DNA of 64,000 nucleotides from contig NZ_LMNX01000003.1 of assembly GCF_001423425.1 (NCBI RefSeq), positions 965,577 through 1,029,576 of the forward strand. The letters run 5' to 3'. The notes under the pieces were generated by a model that was not told where the DNA came from, did not search any database, and saw nothing but the letters and a program-made list of their open reading frames with translations. Positions 33,594 to 42,681 of this stretch are shown here, in pieces; position 1 is the stretch's first letter, and every line of letters begins with the position of its first letter. This DNA is from Rhizobium sp. Leaf306 (GTDB taxonomy: Bacteria; Pseudomonadota; Alphaproteobacteria; Rhizobiales; Rhizobiaceae). Both the position numbers and the translations under genes were made by a program.

Positions 33594-33678
33594 GCAGGTC
33601 AGTGCCTCCGGGAGGAAAACGGAGGATGACGAACTCGATGACAAGGCACGTTGACTTCAAGCGGGCCGCAACGATGTA

Positions 33679-33698
33679 GGCACATGGCACCATGTGCC
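33679..33698. promoter_or_regulatory. Inverted repeat GGCACATGG-CA-CCATGTGCC before the first esterase
   Basis: A perfect 9-bp inverted repeat with a 2-bp centre lies 6 bp before the GGGAGGAGG ribosome site of the esterase at 33718. It may be an operator or an RNA structure affecting translation. Confidence 0.4.
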
Positions 33699-33717
33699 CC
33701 TTTGGGAGGAGGATGAC

Positions 33718-35358
33718 ATGAAAATGATGCTTGCGAACAGGGCGTTAACGCGCCCGTTGGCCATGGCGTTTTGCGCGGCAGTGCTAATTGCCGGAGCACC
33801 AATGACGACCAAGGCTGATGATGCCTACGTGGCGTCGAAGGACAAAACCCTTGTTGAGACGAACAAGGGCAGCCTGATAGGCGGCCTGGACGATTCCATT
33901 TACAGCTATCTTGGGGTGCCTTATGCACTTGCCGACCGGTTCATGCCGGCCGAAGACGTGAAGCCATGGCAGGCGGTTCGTCCTGCAGTCACCTATGGAG
34001 AGAATTGCTTCATCCCGCAGATGACAGCGGTCGCAGGCGACGAGCTTTTCAATCCGCACCGCTACATGCCAATGAGCGAGAATTGCCAGTTTCTCAACAT
34101 CTGGACGCCGGGCATCAAAGACGCTAACAAACGCCCGGTGATGGTTTGGATCCATGGCGGCGGCTTTACCAACGGTTCCGGCATCGAGCTCACATCCTAT
34201 GATGGACATAATCTCAGCAAGCAGGGCGACGTCGTCGTTGTGACGCTTAATCACCGTCTTAATGCCCTGGGTTTCCTCGATTTGTCCGCGTACGGCGACA
34301 AATACAGGAATTCCGGCAATGCCAGCGTCACCGATCTGGTCGCAGCGTTGAAATGGGTCAGCCAGAACATCGAAACATTTGGCGGCGATCCAGGCAATGT
34401 GACGATTTTCGGTCAGTCGGGCGGCGGCTACAAGGTTCGTGCGCTGATGGGCACGCCAGCGGCAAAAGGGCTTTTTCAGAAGGCGATCGTCCAGAGTGGA
34501 TCGCGGGTGGATTCCGTAACGGATCAAGCATCGGCACGCAAAGTCGCGGAGTTGACGCTCGCCAATCTCGGCCTGAAGCCTGAGGAGGTCGGGAATCTCG
34601 CTGAGATCGAATACCCGAAACTGCTCGCCGCAGCGGACAAGGCAATCAAGGATGCCAGCGTCCAAGGTGCAAGAGACGCCCGTTACGCACCGGTCCAGGA
34701 CGGCATCTACATTCCGGAAAATCCAGTTGGTTCGAGTTGGGTCGACCAGGCCAAGGACATTCCCATGATGGTCGGAAATACGCTGAACGAGTTTGAAACC
34801 GTCATTCGCAACAAGCCCGGCGTCCTTCTTGCCGACAATAAAAACACTTGGGACGATTTAAAAGCCGGCGCAAAACTGAAAGAACGTTTCGGCGACAAGG
34901 CCGATGCCGTCGGCAAGGCGTTTGTTGCGGCCTACCCCGAGAAGAAGCTGGCGGACGCTTATTTCCTCGACCTGTATTTCCGCCCGGGCGCAATCCGCGA
35001 CCTGGACCTCAAGGCCAAGCAGGCCGGCGCACCGGTCTATTCTTACATGTTCGCCTATGAGTCTCCGGTTCTGGACGGCATCGCCATGGCCTGGCATTGC
35101 GCCGAGCTGCCCTACGTCTTTGCAAATGCCGGCCTCGTAAAGACATCGACCGGTGGTGGGAGCAATGCCATCGCACTCTCCAAAAAGATGAGCGAAGCCT
35201 GGGTGAACTTTGCGCGAACGGGCAAGCCAAGTGCGGAAGGCCTGCCTGAATGGTCTGCCTACACGACAGATCGTCCAGCAACCATGGTGTTCGACACAAA
35301 ACCGCGCGTCGTGGTCGATCTCGACCGCAAGGTACTGCAGGCCGCCGGCGCCCTATGA
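33718..35358 (+). CDS. Exported type-B carboxylesterase 1
   Basis: ATG 33718 follows GGGAGGAGG and begins a signal peptide (PLAMAFCAAVLIAGAPMTTKA). The 546-residue alpha/beta-hydrolase of the COesterase family has the oxyanion HGGGF near 143, the nucleophile S234 in GQSGGG, an acid in GNTLNEFE near 358 and the histidine near 460 (WHCAELPYVF). The nucleophile elbow reads GQS rather than the usual GES. It hydrolyses an ester, probably in the periplasm. It is the first of three consecutive paralogues in an operon with an MFS importer. Confidence 0.9.
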   Translation: MKMMLANRALTRPLAMAFCAAVLIAGAPMTTKADDAYVASKDKTLVETNKGSLIGGLDDSIYSYLGVPYALADRFMPAEDVKPWQAVRPAVTYGENCFIPQMTAVAGDELFNPHRYMPMSENCQFLNIWTPGIKDANKRPVMVWIHGGGFTNGSGIELTSYDGHNLSKQGDVVVVTLNHRLNALGFLDLSAYGDKYRNSGNASVTDLVAALKWVSQNIETFGGDPGNVTIFGQSGGGYKVRALMGTPAAKGLFQKAIVQSGSRVDSVTDQASARKVAELTLANLGLKPEEVGNLAEIEYPKLLAAADKAIKDASVQGARDARYAPVQDGIYIPENPVGSSWVDQAKDIPMMVGNTLNEFETVIRNKPGVLLADNKNTWDDLKAGAKLKERFGDKADAVGKAFVAAYPEKKLADAYFLDLYFRPGAIRDLDLKAKQAGAPVYSYMFAYESPVLDGIAMAWHCAELPYVFANAGLVKTSTGGGSNAIALSKKMSEAWVNFARTGKPSAEGLPEWSAYTTDRPATMVFDTKPRVVVDLDRKVLQAAGAL

Positions 35359-35434
35359 TTTCAGCTCCGCCGGTCAACACTGGAGGTGTTGTCCGGAGGA
35401 CGACTTACAGCGGGACAGATTGAGGAGAAATAGT

Positions 35435-37018
35435 ATGCAGGCAGTAGTGAAAGCCCCATCGACCATAAAGCGGACCTTCTCGACGATAGGGTGTGTGGCA
35501 GTTTTGGGTTTGGCTGGTTCAGCCAACTCGCAGACAGTGTCAGCCCCTGCGGGTCAAATTACCGGGACAAGGGTGTCGGGGCTTACCCTTTTTCAAGGCA
35601 TACCCTATGCCGCAGCGCCAGTCGGCAAGCTCCGCTGGGCGGCGCCTGAACCCGCAAAGGCATTGGATACGCCCTTCCAGGCAAACAGCGCCGGAAACGA
35701 ATGCGTCCAGAAGGCGATCTACTGGCGACCGGACAAGGCTGCGAGTTGGACGGAAGATTGCCTGACGCTCAACGTCTACGCGCCTGCATCGGGCGGTGCC
35801 AATCTTCCGGTATTCGTCGGTTTTCATGGCGGAGGTTCGGTGAACGGTGCCAAGACCGACTGGGATCCGCGAGAACTGGCCGAGGCGGGCAATATCGTGG
35901 TGACCATCAACTACCGGCTCGGCGCCCTCGGTTTTCTTGCGTTGCCGGAACTCACCAAGGAGTCCAAAGACGGCCAGAGCAGCGGCAACTTCGGCGATCT
36001 CGACAAGCTGGAAGCGCTGCGGTGGGTCAAGAAGAACATTGCAGCTTTCGGCGGCAATCCGGAAAGGGTGACGATCGCCGGACAGTCGGCAGGTGCCCGC
36101 GGCGTCTGCTTCGCTGTCGCCTCCCCTGAGGCAAAAGGGTTATTCCAGGCGGCAGTGATCGAGAGTGGCCGCGACTGCCCCAGCGTTTCAAATGCTGAGG
36201 CAACTAAGTCCGGCGAAAAGTTCGTAGACGCAATCGGCTGCAAGGACGACACCGACCGACTTGCCTGCCTCCGCTCGAAATCGCCGGCTGAAATCCTCGA
36301 CGCCCAGACAAAGTCGAAGATGACGATTGCAACGGTGTTTGGCGGATCTGCACAACCCAGGCAAGCAATGGACGCTTTCAGAAGCGGCGACTTCAATCGC
36401 GTGCCGATGATCGTCGGCAACACCCGCGACGAAACTCGCGTCTTCATCTACGAGGCAAACGATCTGGTCGACCAGCCGGTGGATCAGGCCCAGTGGGAGA
36501 ACGACGTTCGCTCCAGACTGGGTGCGAAAGCGGATGCCGCATTTTCCATCTATGCGGACGATGCAAAACAGGCACCCGGTCTGGCGCTTGGCAATCTGGA
36601 TGCAGAACAGAAGTACATTTGCCCAACAAGCCTGGCGATCGAGACACTTTCGAAGTGGACGATGGTCCATGCCTACGAATTTGCCGACGAGACTGCGCCG
36701 GTCCGGTCGTATGCCAACGTTCCGTCGTCGTTCGACCTTGGCGTGCCTCACAGCGCAGAGCTTCCCTATGTCTGGGGAGAGGACACGGTGCCCAATGGGC
36801 TTACGGTCGATCAGAAGAAACTCGCTCAGATGATGCGAGGGTTCTGGATCAGCCTTGCATCTCCAGAGGGCGTAAAAGGACCTGTGGACTGGCCGGCCTT
36901 TTCGTCTGACGCCCCGAAGCGGATCGTCTTCCAGTCAGCCGGCATTACTAAAATCATTTCCGATATCGACTATCGCAAGGCCCGTCATTGCGACCTGTTC
37001 ACTTCAAACCCGAAGTAG
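35435..37018 (+). CDS. Exported type-B carboxylesterase 2
   Basis: ATG 35435 (after TGAGGAGAAA) begins a signal peptide (FSTIGCVAVLGLAGSANS); the frame back to 35210 overlaps esterase 1. The 527 residues carry FHGGGSVNG, nucleophile S218 in GQSAGA, GNTRDETR for the acid and a histidine near 439 (VPHSAELPYVWGED). It again has Q before the serine. It is much diverged from esterases 1 and 3, so the copies are not a recent duplication. It probably acts in the periplasm on a related ester or on a second bond of the same molecule. Confidence 0.9.
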   Translation: MQAVVKAPSTIKRTFSTIGCVAVLGLAGSANSQTVSAPAGQITGTRVSGLTLFQGIPYAAAPVGKLRWAAPEPAKALDTPFQANSAGNECVQKAIYWRPDKAASWTEDCLTLNVYAPASGGANLPVFVGFHGGGSVNGAKTDWDPRELAEAGNIVVTINYRLGALGFLALPELTKESKDGQSSGNFGDLDKLEALRWVKKNIAAFGGNPERVTIAGQSAGARGVCFAVASPEAKGLFQAAVIESGRDCPSVSNAEATKSGEKFVDAIGCKDDTDRLACLRSKSPAEILDAQTKSKMTIATVFGGSAQPRQAMDAFRSGDFNRVPMIVGNTRDETRVFIYEANDLVDQPVDQAQWENDVRSRLGAKADAAFSIYADDAKQAPGLALGNLDAEQKYICPTSLAIETLSKWTMVHAYEFADETAPVRSYANVPSSFDLGVPHSAELPYVWGEDTVPNGLTVDQKKLAQMMRGFWISLASPEGVKGPVDWPAFSSDAPKRIVFQSAGITKIISDIDYRKARHCDLFTSNPK

Positions 37019-37087
37019 GCCGCCGATCTAGCGCCGGTGGCGAGGCCGATCGGTGCATAGCTTAACTAGAAATCAGGAGGAGGATTC

Positions 37088-38767
37088 ATGTTCGGATCAG
37101 GGAAAAAAAGCTTTGTACGCATCTTCGGCTTAGCAGCGATGGCCAGCGCCTTTGCGCTTTCCGCCCATCAGGGATTTGCGGCGAGCGCCATCGGAATCGT
37201 AAACGTCGAGGGCGGAAGGGTCAGCGGCGTCGAGCCGGACATCCCCTCAGTCGAGGTGTTCAAGGGCATCCCCTTTGCAGCACCCACCAGCGGCGAAAAC
37301 CGCTTCAGGCCGCCGCAACCGGTCGTGAAATGGGAAGGCGTCAAGAAGGCAGATACCTGGGGAGACCAGGCACTGCAGGATATCCATGGTAACCCGACCG
37401 GAGCTTTCTGGGGAGACGAGTTTTACTTCGATCCGGAGTTTCTGCCCAAGGCCAGCGAGAACGGGCTTAACTTGAATGTCTGGACGCCGGCAAAGTCCAA
37501 GGGACAGAAGCTACCGGTGTATGTATGGATCCATGGGGGCGCAAACCATCACGGTTATGCGTCTGAGATGGAATTCTATGCCTCGAAGCTTGCGCAGAAA
37601 GGCATCATCGTCGTTGCGATCCAGTACCGTGTCGGCGCTCCGGGTTTCCTCGCCCTGCCGGAACTGTCGGCCGAAAGCCCGCACAAGGTTTCAGGCAACT
37701 ATGCCATTCTCGACCAGATCAAGGCGCTCGAATGGGTCCGCGACAATATCGCCGGCTTTGGCGGTGACCCGAAGAACGTAACAATCGGCGGACAGTCGGC
37801 GGGTGCGCGAAACTCGACGATGCTGCTGCGCTCTCCTCTTGCAAAAGGCCTCTTCCATCGGGCTGTGATCGAAAGCGGACAGACGGGGTTGTTCTCGTCT
37901 CCGATGCAAAAACTGGCCGAGCGGGAGGAGGCCAATCGAAAGGGATTGGAACAGGTTTTCGGAAAGGCGACAAGTCTTGCCGATCTACGCGCAATCCCGA
38001 CCGATGACTTTATTGCAAAGACCGCACCAGATGGCAAAACCCAGCTCTATGAAGCACTCCACAAAGCCACAAACCTGCCGGCTCAACACGCACTCGACGG
38101 CTATGTGTTCACTGAGCAGTCAGTCGATCTTTTGAAGCCTGGAGCACTTGATGGAATCGACATCATGGTGGGAGGCACATCGGACGAATATACGTCTTTG
38201 ACGGGCGGCCCTGACAAGACGTTCACCGATACGGAAATGGCCGAGGCAATGGGGAAAATCGGCTATGATGATGCCTGGAAGGATGTTTATCGCCCCTCGG
38301 ATCCGCAGGATGCTTACCGGAAATCGCTTCGCGCGCGGGCTGACTACAATCTACAGGGCTACATTCTCTCCGCCGAGATCGCCAAGTCCCGAAACAAGAA
38401 CTTCAACATTTATACGTTCTATTTCAATCACGCCCCGCCCGGCCGAAACACCGAATTCTACGGTTCATTCCACTCTTCCGACTTGTGGTATTTCATGAAC
38501 TCAATGCGCGACAAGCCGGGCCAGCGCTTGTGGACGAGTGCCGACTACCGCATGGGAGACACCATGTCCTCCTATCTCGCAAACTTCGTCAAATCGGGCA
38601 ATCCTAACGGCGGCAACCTTCCGGAATGGCCGCAGGGTGGGAAAGGAACTTTCATGCGCTTCCACGACGGTTATGCATTTTCGGTGAAGCAGACGCCTTA
38701 TCCAGAGCGGGACAAACTTAACCGCGACACCATCATTCGTGTCCAGAAACTCGACGGCATGAAGTAG
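37088..38767 (+). CDS. Exported type-B carboxylesterase 3
   Basis: ATG 37088 follows AGGAGGAGGA and begins a signal peptide (IFGLAAMASAFALSAHQGFAA). The 559-residue protein has WIHGGANHHG at the oxyanion site, where the third Gly of HGGG is Ala, the nucleophile S237 in GQSAGARN, an acid in GGTSDEYTS and a histidine near 462 (YGSFHSSDLWYF). It ends the esterase series; a hairpin follows the stop. Fold and nucleophile are clear; the specificity is unknown. Confidence 0.9.
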   Translation: MFGSGKKSFVRIFGLAAMASAFALSAHQGFAASAIGIVNVEGGRVSGVEPDIPSVEVFKGIPFAAPTSGENRFRPPQPVVKWEGVKKADTWGDQALQDIHGNPTGAFWGDEFYFDPEFLPKASENGLNLNVWTPAKSKGQKLPVYVWIHGGANHHGYASEMEFYASKLAQKGIIVVAIQYRVGAPGFLALPELSAESPHKVSGNYAILDQIKALEWVRDNIAGFGGDPKNVTIGGQSAGARNSTMLLRSPLAKGLFHRAVIESGQTGLFSSPMQKLAEREEANRKGLEQVFGKATSLADLRAIPTDDFIAKTAPDGKTQLYEALHKATNLPAQHALDGYVFTEQSVDLLKPGALDGIDIMVGGTSDEYTSLTGGPDKTFTDTEMAEAMGKIGYDDAWKDVYRPSDPQDAYRKSLRARADYNLQGYILSAEIAKSRNKNFNIYTFYFNHAPPGRNTEFYGSFHSSDLWYFMNSMRDKPGQRLWTSADYRMGDTMSSYLANFVKSGNPNGGNLPEWPQGGKGTFMRFHDGYAFSVKQTPYPERDKLNRDTIIRVQKLDGMK

Positions 38768-38787
38768 GGCAGCGACGAACAGCAAAA

Positions 38788-38819
38788 GCATGTGACGCCT
38801 CGAAACAGGCGTTACATGC
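38788..38819 (+). terminator. Hairpin after the esterase operon
   Basis: GCATGTGACGCCT-CGAAAC-AGGCGTTACATGC forms a 13-bp stem with one mismatch, 20 bp after the stop of esterase 3. There is no long T-run, but the location between convergent units supports a terminator. Confidence 0.5.
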
Positions 38820-38914
38820 CTCTGATTCAACGACCGTCAAAAACGAAAACCTATTTGTTTCTCATACCTGCCTCCCCGACCGCACCCTGTTTTGGCTACC
38901 AGTTGGGATAAACG

Positions 38915-39808
38915 TCATCCCAGATAATTCATATCGTCTACAACTCGTCTGATCAGCTTGCTCATGGCCCTGACTTTCACGTCGTCGACGACGGCGCGCG
39001 AAGCAATGTAGAGCCTGCCGTTGTCGGCAGGAGGAGATGAGGCGACCATGCGCATACCGCCATCACGGACGTAGCGCTCCGCCATGCGGACGGGAAGAAG
39101 TGCCGCACCCAGACCGCCCGCGACCAGTTCAGCAATGACGGAAACGCTGGTGCATACACTGATTTGCGCGGGCATTAGCCCATCGGTGGCGAACCAGCCT
39201 GTGATCTGCCGATACATTGCAGAAGGTGCGGGATTGGTGACGACAGGCAACAGCCACATATCACGCGGCGTGATTGGCTCGCCGATTTCCCAAGCAATTG
39301 GGACAACCCATGTCGTCGGCTGCATCCCCAGCGGCACCAAAGACATCTTCTCATGCCCGACCGGGTTGAGGATCACTGCCATGTCCAGTCGATCCTCCAG
39401 GATGGCTGCCTCAAGGTTGGTGCTCGTCGAGACGTTCCACTCGGGCTTCAGATGCGGATGCTCAATGCGCATGGCTTCCAGCAGGGGCGGCAGGCAGTTG
39501 ATCGCAAAACCCTCGGCAAGACCGACCCGCAGCTCGCCGACGAGGGATTGCGTCGTATGCTTCTGCCTGATTTCCTCGAGCTCGCCAAGGATGCTTGCGA
39601 TATGGGGCAGCAGCGCCTTGCCATCCTCGGTCACCAACAGCCCACGGCCGGTTCGCTCGAACAGATCCTCTCCCAGAACATCCCTGAGCTCCTTGAGACG
39701 GAGCGAGACGGTCGGCTGGGCAAGATTGAGGTGATCGGCCGCGCGTTGCGCCGACCCCAGCTGGACCGTCCAGTAAAAGGTCTCGAGCTGGGCGATGGTC
39801 AGACGCAT
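38915..39808 (-). CDS. LysR-family regulator 2
   Basis: ATG 39808 (MRLTIAQLETFYWTVQLGSA) gives 297 residues, with the HTH QRAADHLNLAQPTVSLRLKE and a ligand domain. It is divergent from the MFS gene at 39909. The 100-bp intergenic region is AT-rich and holds ATTTGATCATGATTT, which fits a LysR T-N11-A site. It is paralogous in layout to the regulator at 30637. Confidence 0.92.
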   Translation of the reverse strand: MRLTIAQLETFYWTVQLGSAQRAADHLNLAQPTVSLRLKELRDVLGEDLFERTGRGLLVTEDGKALLPHIASILGELEEIRQKHTTQSLVGELRVGLAEGFAINCLPPLLEAMRIEHPHLKPEWNVSTSTNLEAAILEDRLDMAVILNPVGHEKMSLVPLGMQPTTWVVPIAWEIGEPITPRDMWLLPVVTNPAPSAMYRQITGWFATDGLMPAQISVCTSVSVIAELVAGGLGAALLPVRMAERYVRDGGMRMVASSPPADNGRLYIASRAVVDDVKVRAMSKLIRRVVDDMNYLG

Positions 39809-39908
39809 AATTTGATTTTCCAATATTTTAACGTCAGAAAATCAGATTTGATCATGATTTGCAATTATGCCTAGGGTGCGCTCTGTTTTTACCTTGGAGG
39901 AGGATTCG

Positions 39909-41207
39909 ATGGAACTAGAGAGCGCGATCGTCCGCAAAGCTGCGTGGCGAATTCTACCGATCATCATGATCTGCTATTTCGCGGCGTTTCTCGACCGCGT
40001 AAATATTGGGTTTGCCGCGTTGACGATGAACCAGGACCTGGGCCTAACGGCATCGCAGTTCGGATTCGGTGCCGGCATCTTCTTTTTAGGCTACGTCCTG
40101 TTCGAACTGCCCAGCAACATCGTCCTGTCCAAGGTCGGCGCGAGACGCTGGATCGCCCGGATCCTCATCACATGGGGCATTCTTTCTGCGCTGACAGCCT
40201 TTGTGTGGAGCCCGACGAGCTTCTACATCGTCCGCGTGCTTCTCGGTGCGGCCGAAGCCGGGTTCTTCCCCGGCATCATCTTCTTCATGACGCTCTGGTT
40301 TCCGGCCCAGTACCGCGGCCGGATGTTTGCCACGTTCAATATCGCCGTACCCTTTTCGACCATCATCGGGGCGCCACTGTCGGGCTATGTCATCGGGGCC
40401 ATGAACGGCGTCGCGGGCTTCAGCGGATGGCAGTGGATGTTCATGCTGGAAGCCTTGCCCGCAATCATCATGGGCTTCGTGGTGTTCTTCTGGCTTCCGG
40501 ACACGCCGGAAAAGGCGACATTCCTTACGCCCGGCGAGAAAACTATCCTGATGAACCGGCTGGCAACCGAGAAGACGGCGCGCGAAGCGAAAGAGAAGTT
40601 CACCATCGGCTCTGCCCTGCGCGACCCGCGCGTGCTCTTGATGTGCTTCATCGCGGTTGGTCTCGTTATGGGCACCACGGGAATCGCCATATGGATGCCG
40701 CAGTTCGTGAAGGAATTCGGTCTCTCCAATATGCAGACCGGCTTTGTTACCGCGATCCCAGCCATCTTCATGGCGATCTCAATGATCCTGGTCGCCCGCA
40801 GCGCCGACCGCACCGGCGAACGGGTATGGCATGCGGCCGGTCCCTTCCTCGTCAGCGCGGCCGGTTTCACGCTGGCAGCATTCGCGCCGTCGCCGCTCGT
40901 CAGTCTGCTCGGGTTGACGATCGGGGCCGCGGGCATCGGCGGTGCATCCCCCAACATCTGGATCTTTCCGTCGACCCTGCTGACGGGGAGTGCGGCTGCG
41001 GCCGGTATCGCGCTGATCAACTCGGTCGGAAGCACCGGCGGGTTCTTCGGCCCCTCGATCATCGGCTGGGTGCGCGATGCCACGGGCGGCTTTCAGGGTT
41101 CGCTGCTGTTCCTGGCCTTCGCCATGCTGCTAACTGCCATCGCCATCCTGATCCTCGGCCGGTCGATGCGCGAGATGATGCAGGCGGCCGACGCGCGCAG
41201 AGTTTAA
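39909..41207 (+). CDS. MFS transporter (anion:cation symporter family) 2
   Basis: ATG 39909 follows TTGGAGGAGGA. The 432-residue, twelve-segment transporter has the ACS start (CYFAAFLDRVNIGFAALTMN) and VLLGAAEAGFFPGIIFFMTL. That pattern is typical of sugar-acid and phthalate-type importers of this family. It precedes an enolase-superfamily enzyme by 12 bp, so it probably imports the acid that enzyme acts on. Confidence 0.93.
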   Translation: MELESAIVRKAAWRILPIIMICYFAAFLDRVNIGFAALTMNQDLGLTASQFGFGAGIFFLGYVLFELPSNIVLSKVGARRWIARILITWGILSALTAFVWSPTSFYIVRVLLGAAEAGFFPGIIFFMTLWFPAQYRGRMFATFNIAVPFSTIIGAPLSGYVIGAMNGVAGFSGWQWMFMLEALPAIIMGFVVFFWLPDTPEKATFLTPGEKTILMNRLATEKTAREAKEKFTIGSALRDPRVLLMCFIAVGLVMGTTGIAIWMPQFVKEFGLSNMQTGFVTAIPAIFMAISMILVARSADRTGERVWHAAGPFLVSAAGFTLAAFAPSPLVSLLGLTIGAAGIGGASPNIWIFPSTLLTGSAAAAGIALINSVGSTGGFFGPSIIGWVRDATGGFQGSLLFLAFAMLLTAIAILILGRSMREMMQAADARRV

Positions 41208-41219
41208 GGAGAGCATTTC

Positions 41220-42362
41220 GTGAAGATCACACAGATCCACCTGCACCATCTGAGTGCGACGCTGCCGGAGCCAATCGGCAATGCGAAAGTGTTCTTCGAT
41301 CGGCGCGACACGCTTCTCGTCGAGATCGTCGGCGGTGGCATGTCCGGATGGGGAGAGACATGGGCTCTTCCTGCCGCGGCGGCCAGCCTGATCCAGACCC
41401 ACCTTGCGCCCCTCGTGCTTGGACAGGATCCCCAGCACTTCAGGCGCCTCTGGCAGGACATGACGCGGGTGTTTGAGGCCCGGAGTGGCGCTGCCATGAT
41501 GGCGATTGCGGCTGTCGACATGGCACTGCATGACCTTGCGGCGCGCGAGTGCGACATTCCGCTACACGCACTGCTCGGCGGCGCCCGCCGTAGCAGCGTT
41601 CCGACCTATGCCAGCGGTCCGTTCTTCAAACCGAACGGCCATCCCTACCGTGATTTCGAGCCGGAACTCGAGGGCTATCTCAGCCAGGGGTTCCGGTCGA
41701 TTAAGCTTCGCAGCGGCTTCAACCCCGCCGATGATGCGAAGGCCGCCCTGCTGGCCCGCAGCATGATCGGCAACGAGGCGGACCTGATGATCGATTTCAA
41801 TCAGTCGACGACCCCGCGCAATGCGATCAGAACCCACGATCTTCTGAGGGACGCGAGGCCGCTCTGGATCGAGGAGCCAACAATTCCGACGGACCTGAAT
41901 GGTTACCGTCAGGTGGCTGCACATATCTCCACCGCCATCGCCGGCGGCGAGACCTTTTCAAGCGCTGCCGACTTCCTGCCGTTTCTCGAAGCCGGCGTGA
42001 TGGATGTCCTGCAGCCGGACATTGCCATATGCGCCGGATTGACCGGTGTCTCGCAGGTCGCGGTGCTTGCGGATCTGTTCAACCGGCCGCTCATCCCTCA
42101 CGTGTGGGGGAGCATCGTGAACTTCCAGGCGGCGTTGCATCTTACCGCAACGCTGCCGCCTCATCGCGCTGGCGGGGTCATGCCTTTTCCCTACATGGAG
42201 TTCGATGTCGGCCCAAATCCACTGCTCGACCTTGCAGGCCGGCCTGTGGTGACCGCGGGTAGCACGCTCACGGTTCCGGAAGGACCGGGTCTCGGCATTG
42301 ATCTCAAACGAGAGGCGCTAAATCCTTATCTCGTTCAAGTTACGAGACTCGAACAACACTAG
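41220..42362 (+). CDS. Enolase-superfamily enzyme (mandelate racemase/sugar-acid dehydratase-like)
   Basis: The GTG start at 41220 follows AAGGAGAG. The 380-residue protein has the capping domain and barrel of the mandelate racemase subgroup. Metal ligands are D192 (LMIDFNQS), E218 (WIEEPT) and the acid of a later EEP/GGE strand (AGGETFS). H294 in PHVWGS is the general acid/base. The second-strand K-x-K motif reads K162-L-R164, so the usual second lysine is arginine. This favours a His-dependent dehydratase or racemase of a sugar acid over a two-base mechanism. The substrate is unknown. Confidence 0.87.
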   Translation: MKITQIHLHHLSATLPEPIGNAKVFFDRRDTLLVEIVGGGMSGWGETWALPAAAASLIQTHLAPLVLGQDPQHFRRLWQDMTRVFEARSGAAMMAIAAVDMALHDLAARECDIPLHALLGGARRSSVPTYASGPFFKPNGHPYRDFEPELEGYLSQGFRSIKLRSGFNPADDAKAALLARSMIGNEADLMIDFNQSTTPRNAIRTHDLLRDARPLWIEEPTIPTDLNGYRQVAAHISTAIAGGETFSSAADFLPFLEAGVMDVLQPDIAICAGLTGVSQVAVLADLFNRPLIPHVWGSIVNFQAALHLTATLPPHRAGGVMPFPYMEFDVGPNPLLDLAGRPVVTAGSTLTVPEGPGLGIDLKREALNPYLVQVTRLEQH

Positions 42363-42681
42363 TTCGGCGGGGTTTTGGGCGATTGGGGTTGAGATAGCAG
42401 TTCGTCTATAGACTTGGCTTGGCCGAAAGCATTTTAACGTGCCGCCGACCACGTTCTCTAGACGGTGATCCGGTCAGCGCTGTCGCGGCCCAGTTGGCGG
42501 CCTTTTGCAGAGGTCGAAAAGGTTGGCGGCGGTGATCTGCCCTCGCCTTGAAAGGATTTGAACGATTGAACCCGTCAATGTATAGGGCCTTGTCTTTGTT
42601 GTAATTTTGTCATCGTCGACTTCGCCGCTTTTGTCGATTAAACGAGAATATCACCTATACGGATCGTTCTCATGCGACGCC
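42363..42681. other. 319-bp intergenic region with a tRNA-like fragment
   Basis: No gene is supported. It separates the LysR/MFS module from the convergent amidohydrolase operon. The left part has GC-rich words shared in style with the flank of remnant a (ggcggcc...ccgcCTTGAAAGGA). Confidence 0.45.
42543..42580 (-). pseudogene. tRNA-like fragment (remnant c)
   Basis: CGCCTTGAAAGGATTTGAAC matches remnant a (829) at nearly every position, then diverges into CGATTGAACCCGTC. No cloverleaf can be completed. Confidence 0.35.

Noticed and set aside
39944..41476. 510-residue frame overlapping the second MFS gene
   Set aside because: Arg/His-rich translation without hydrophobic segments; the MFS frame has family motifs and a ribosome site.
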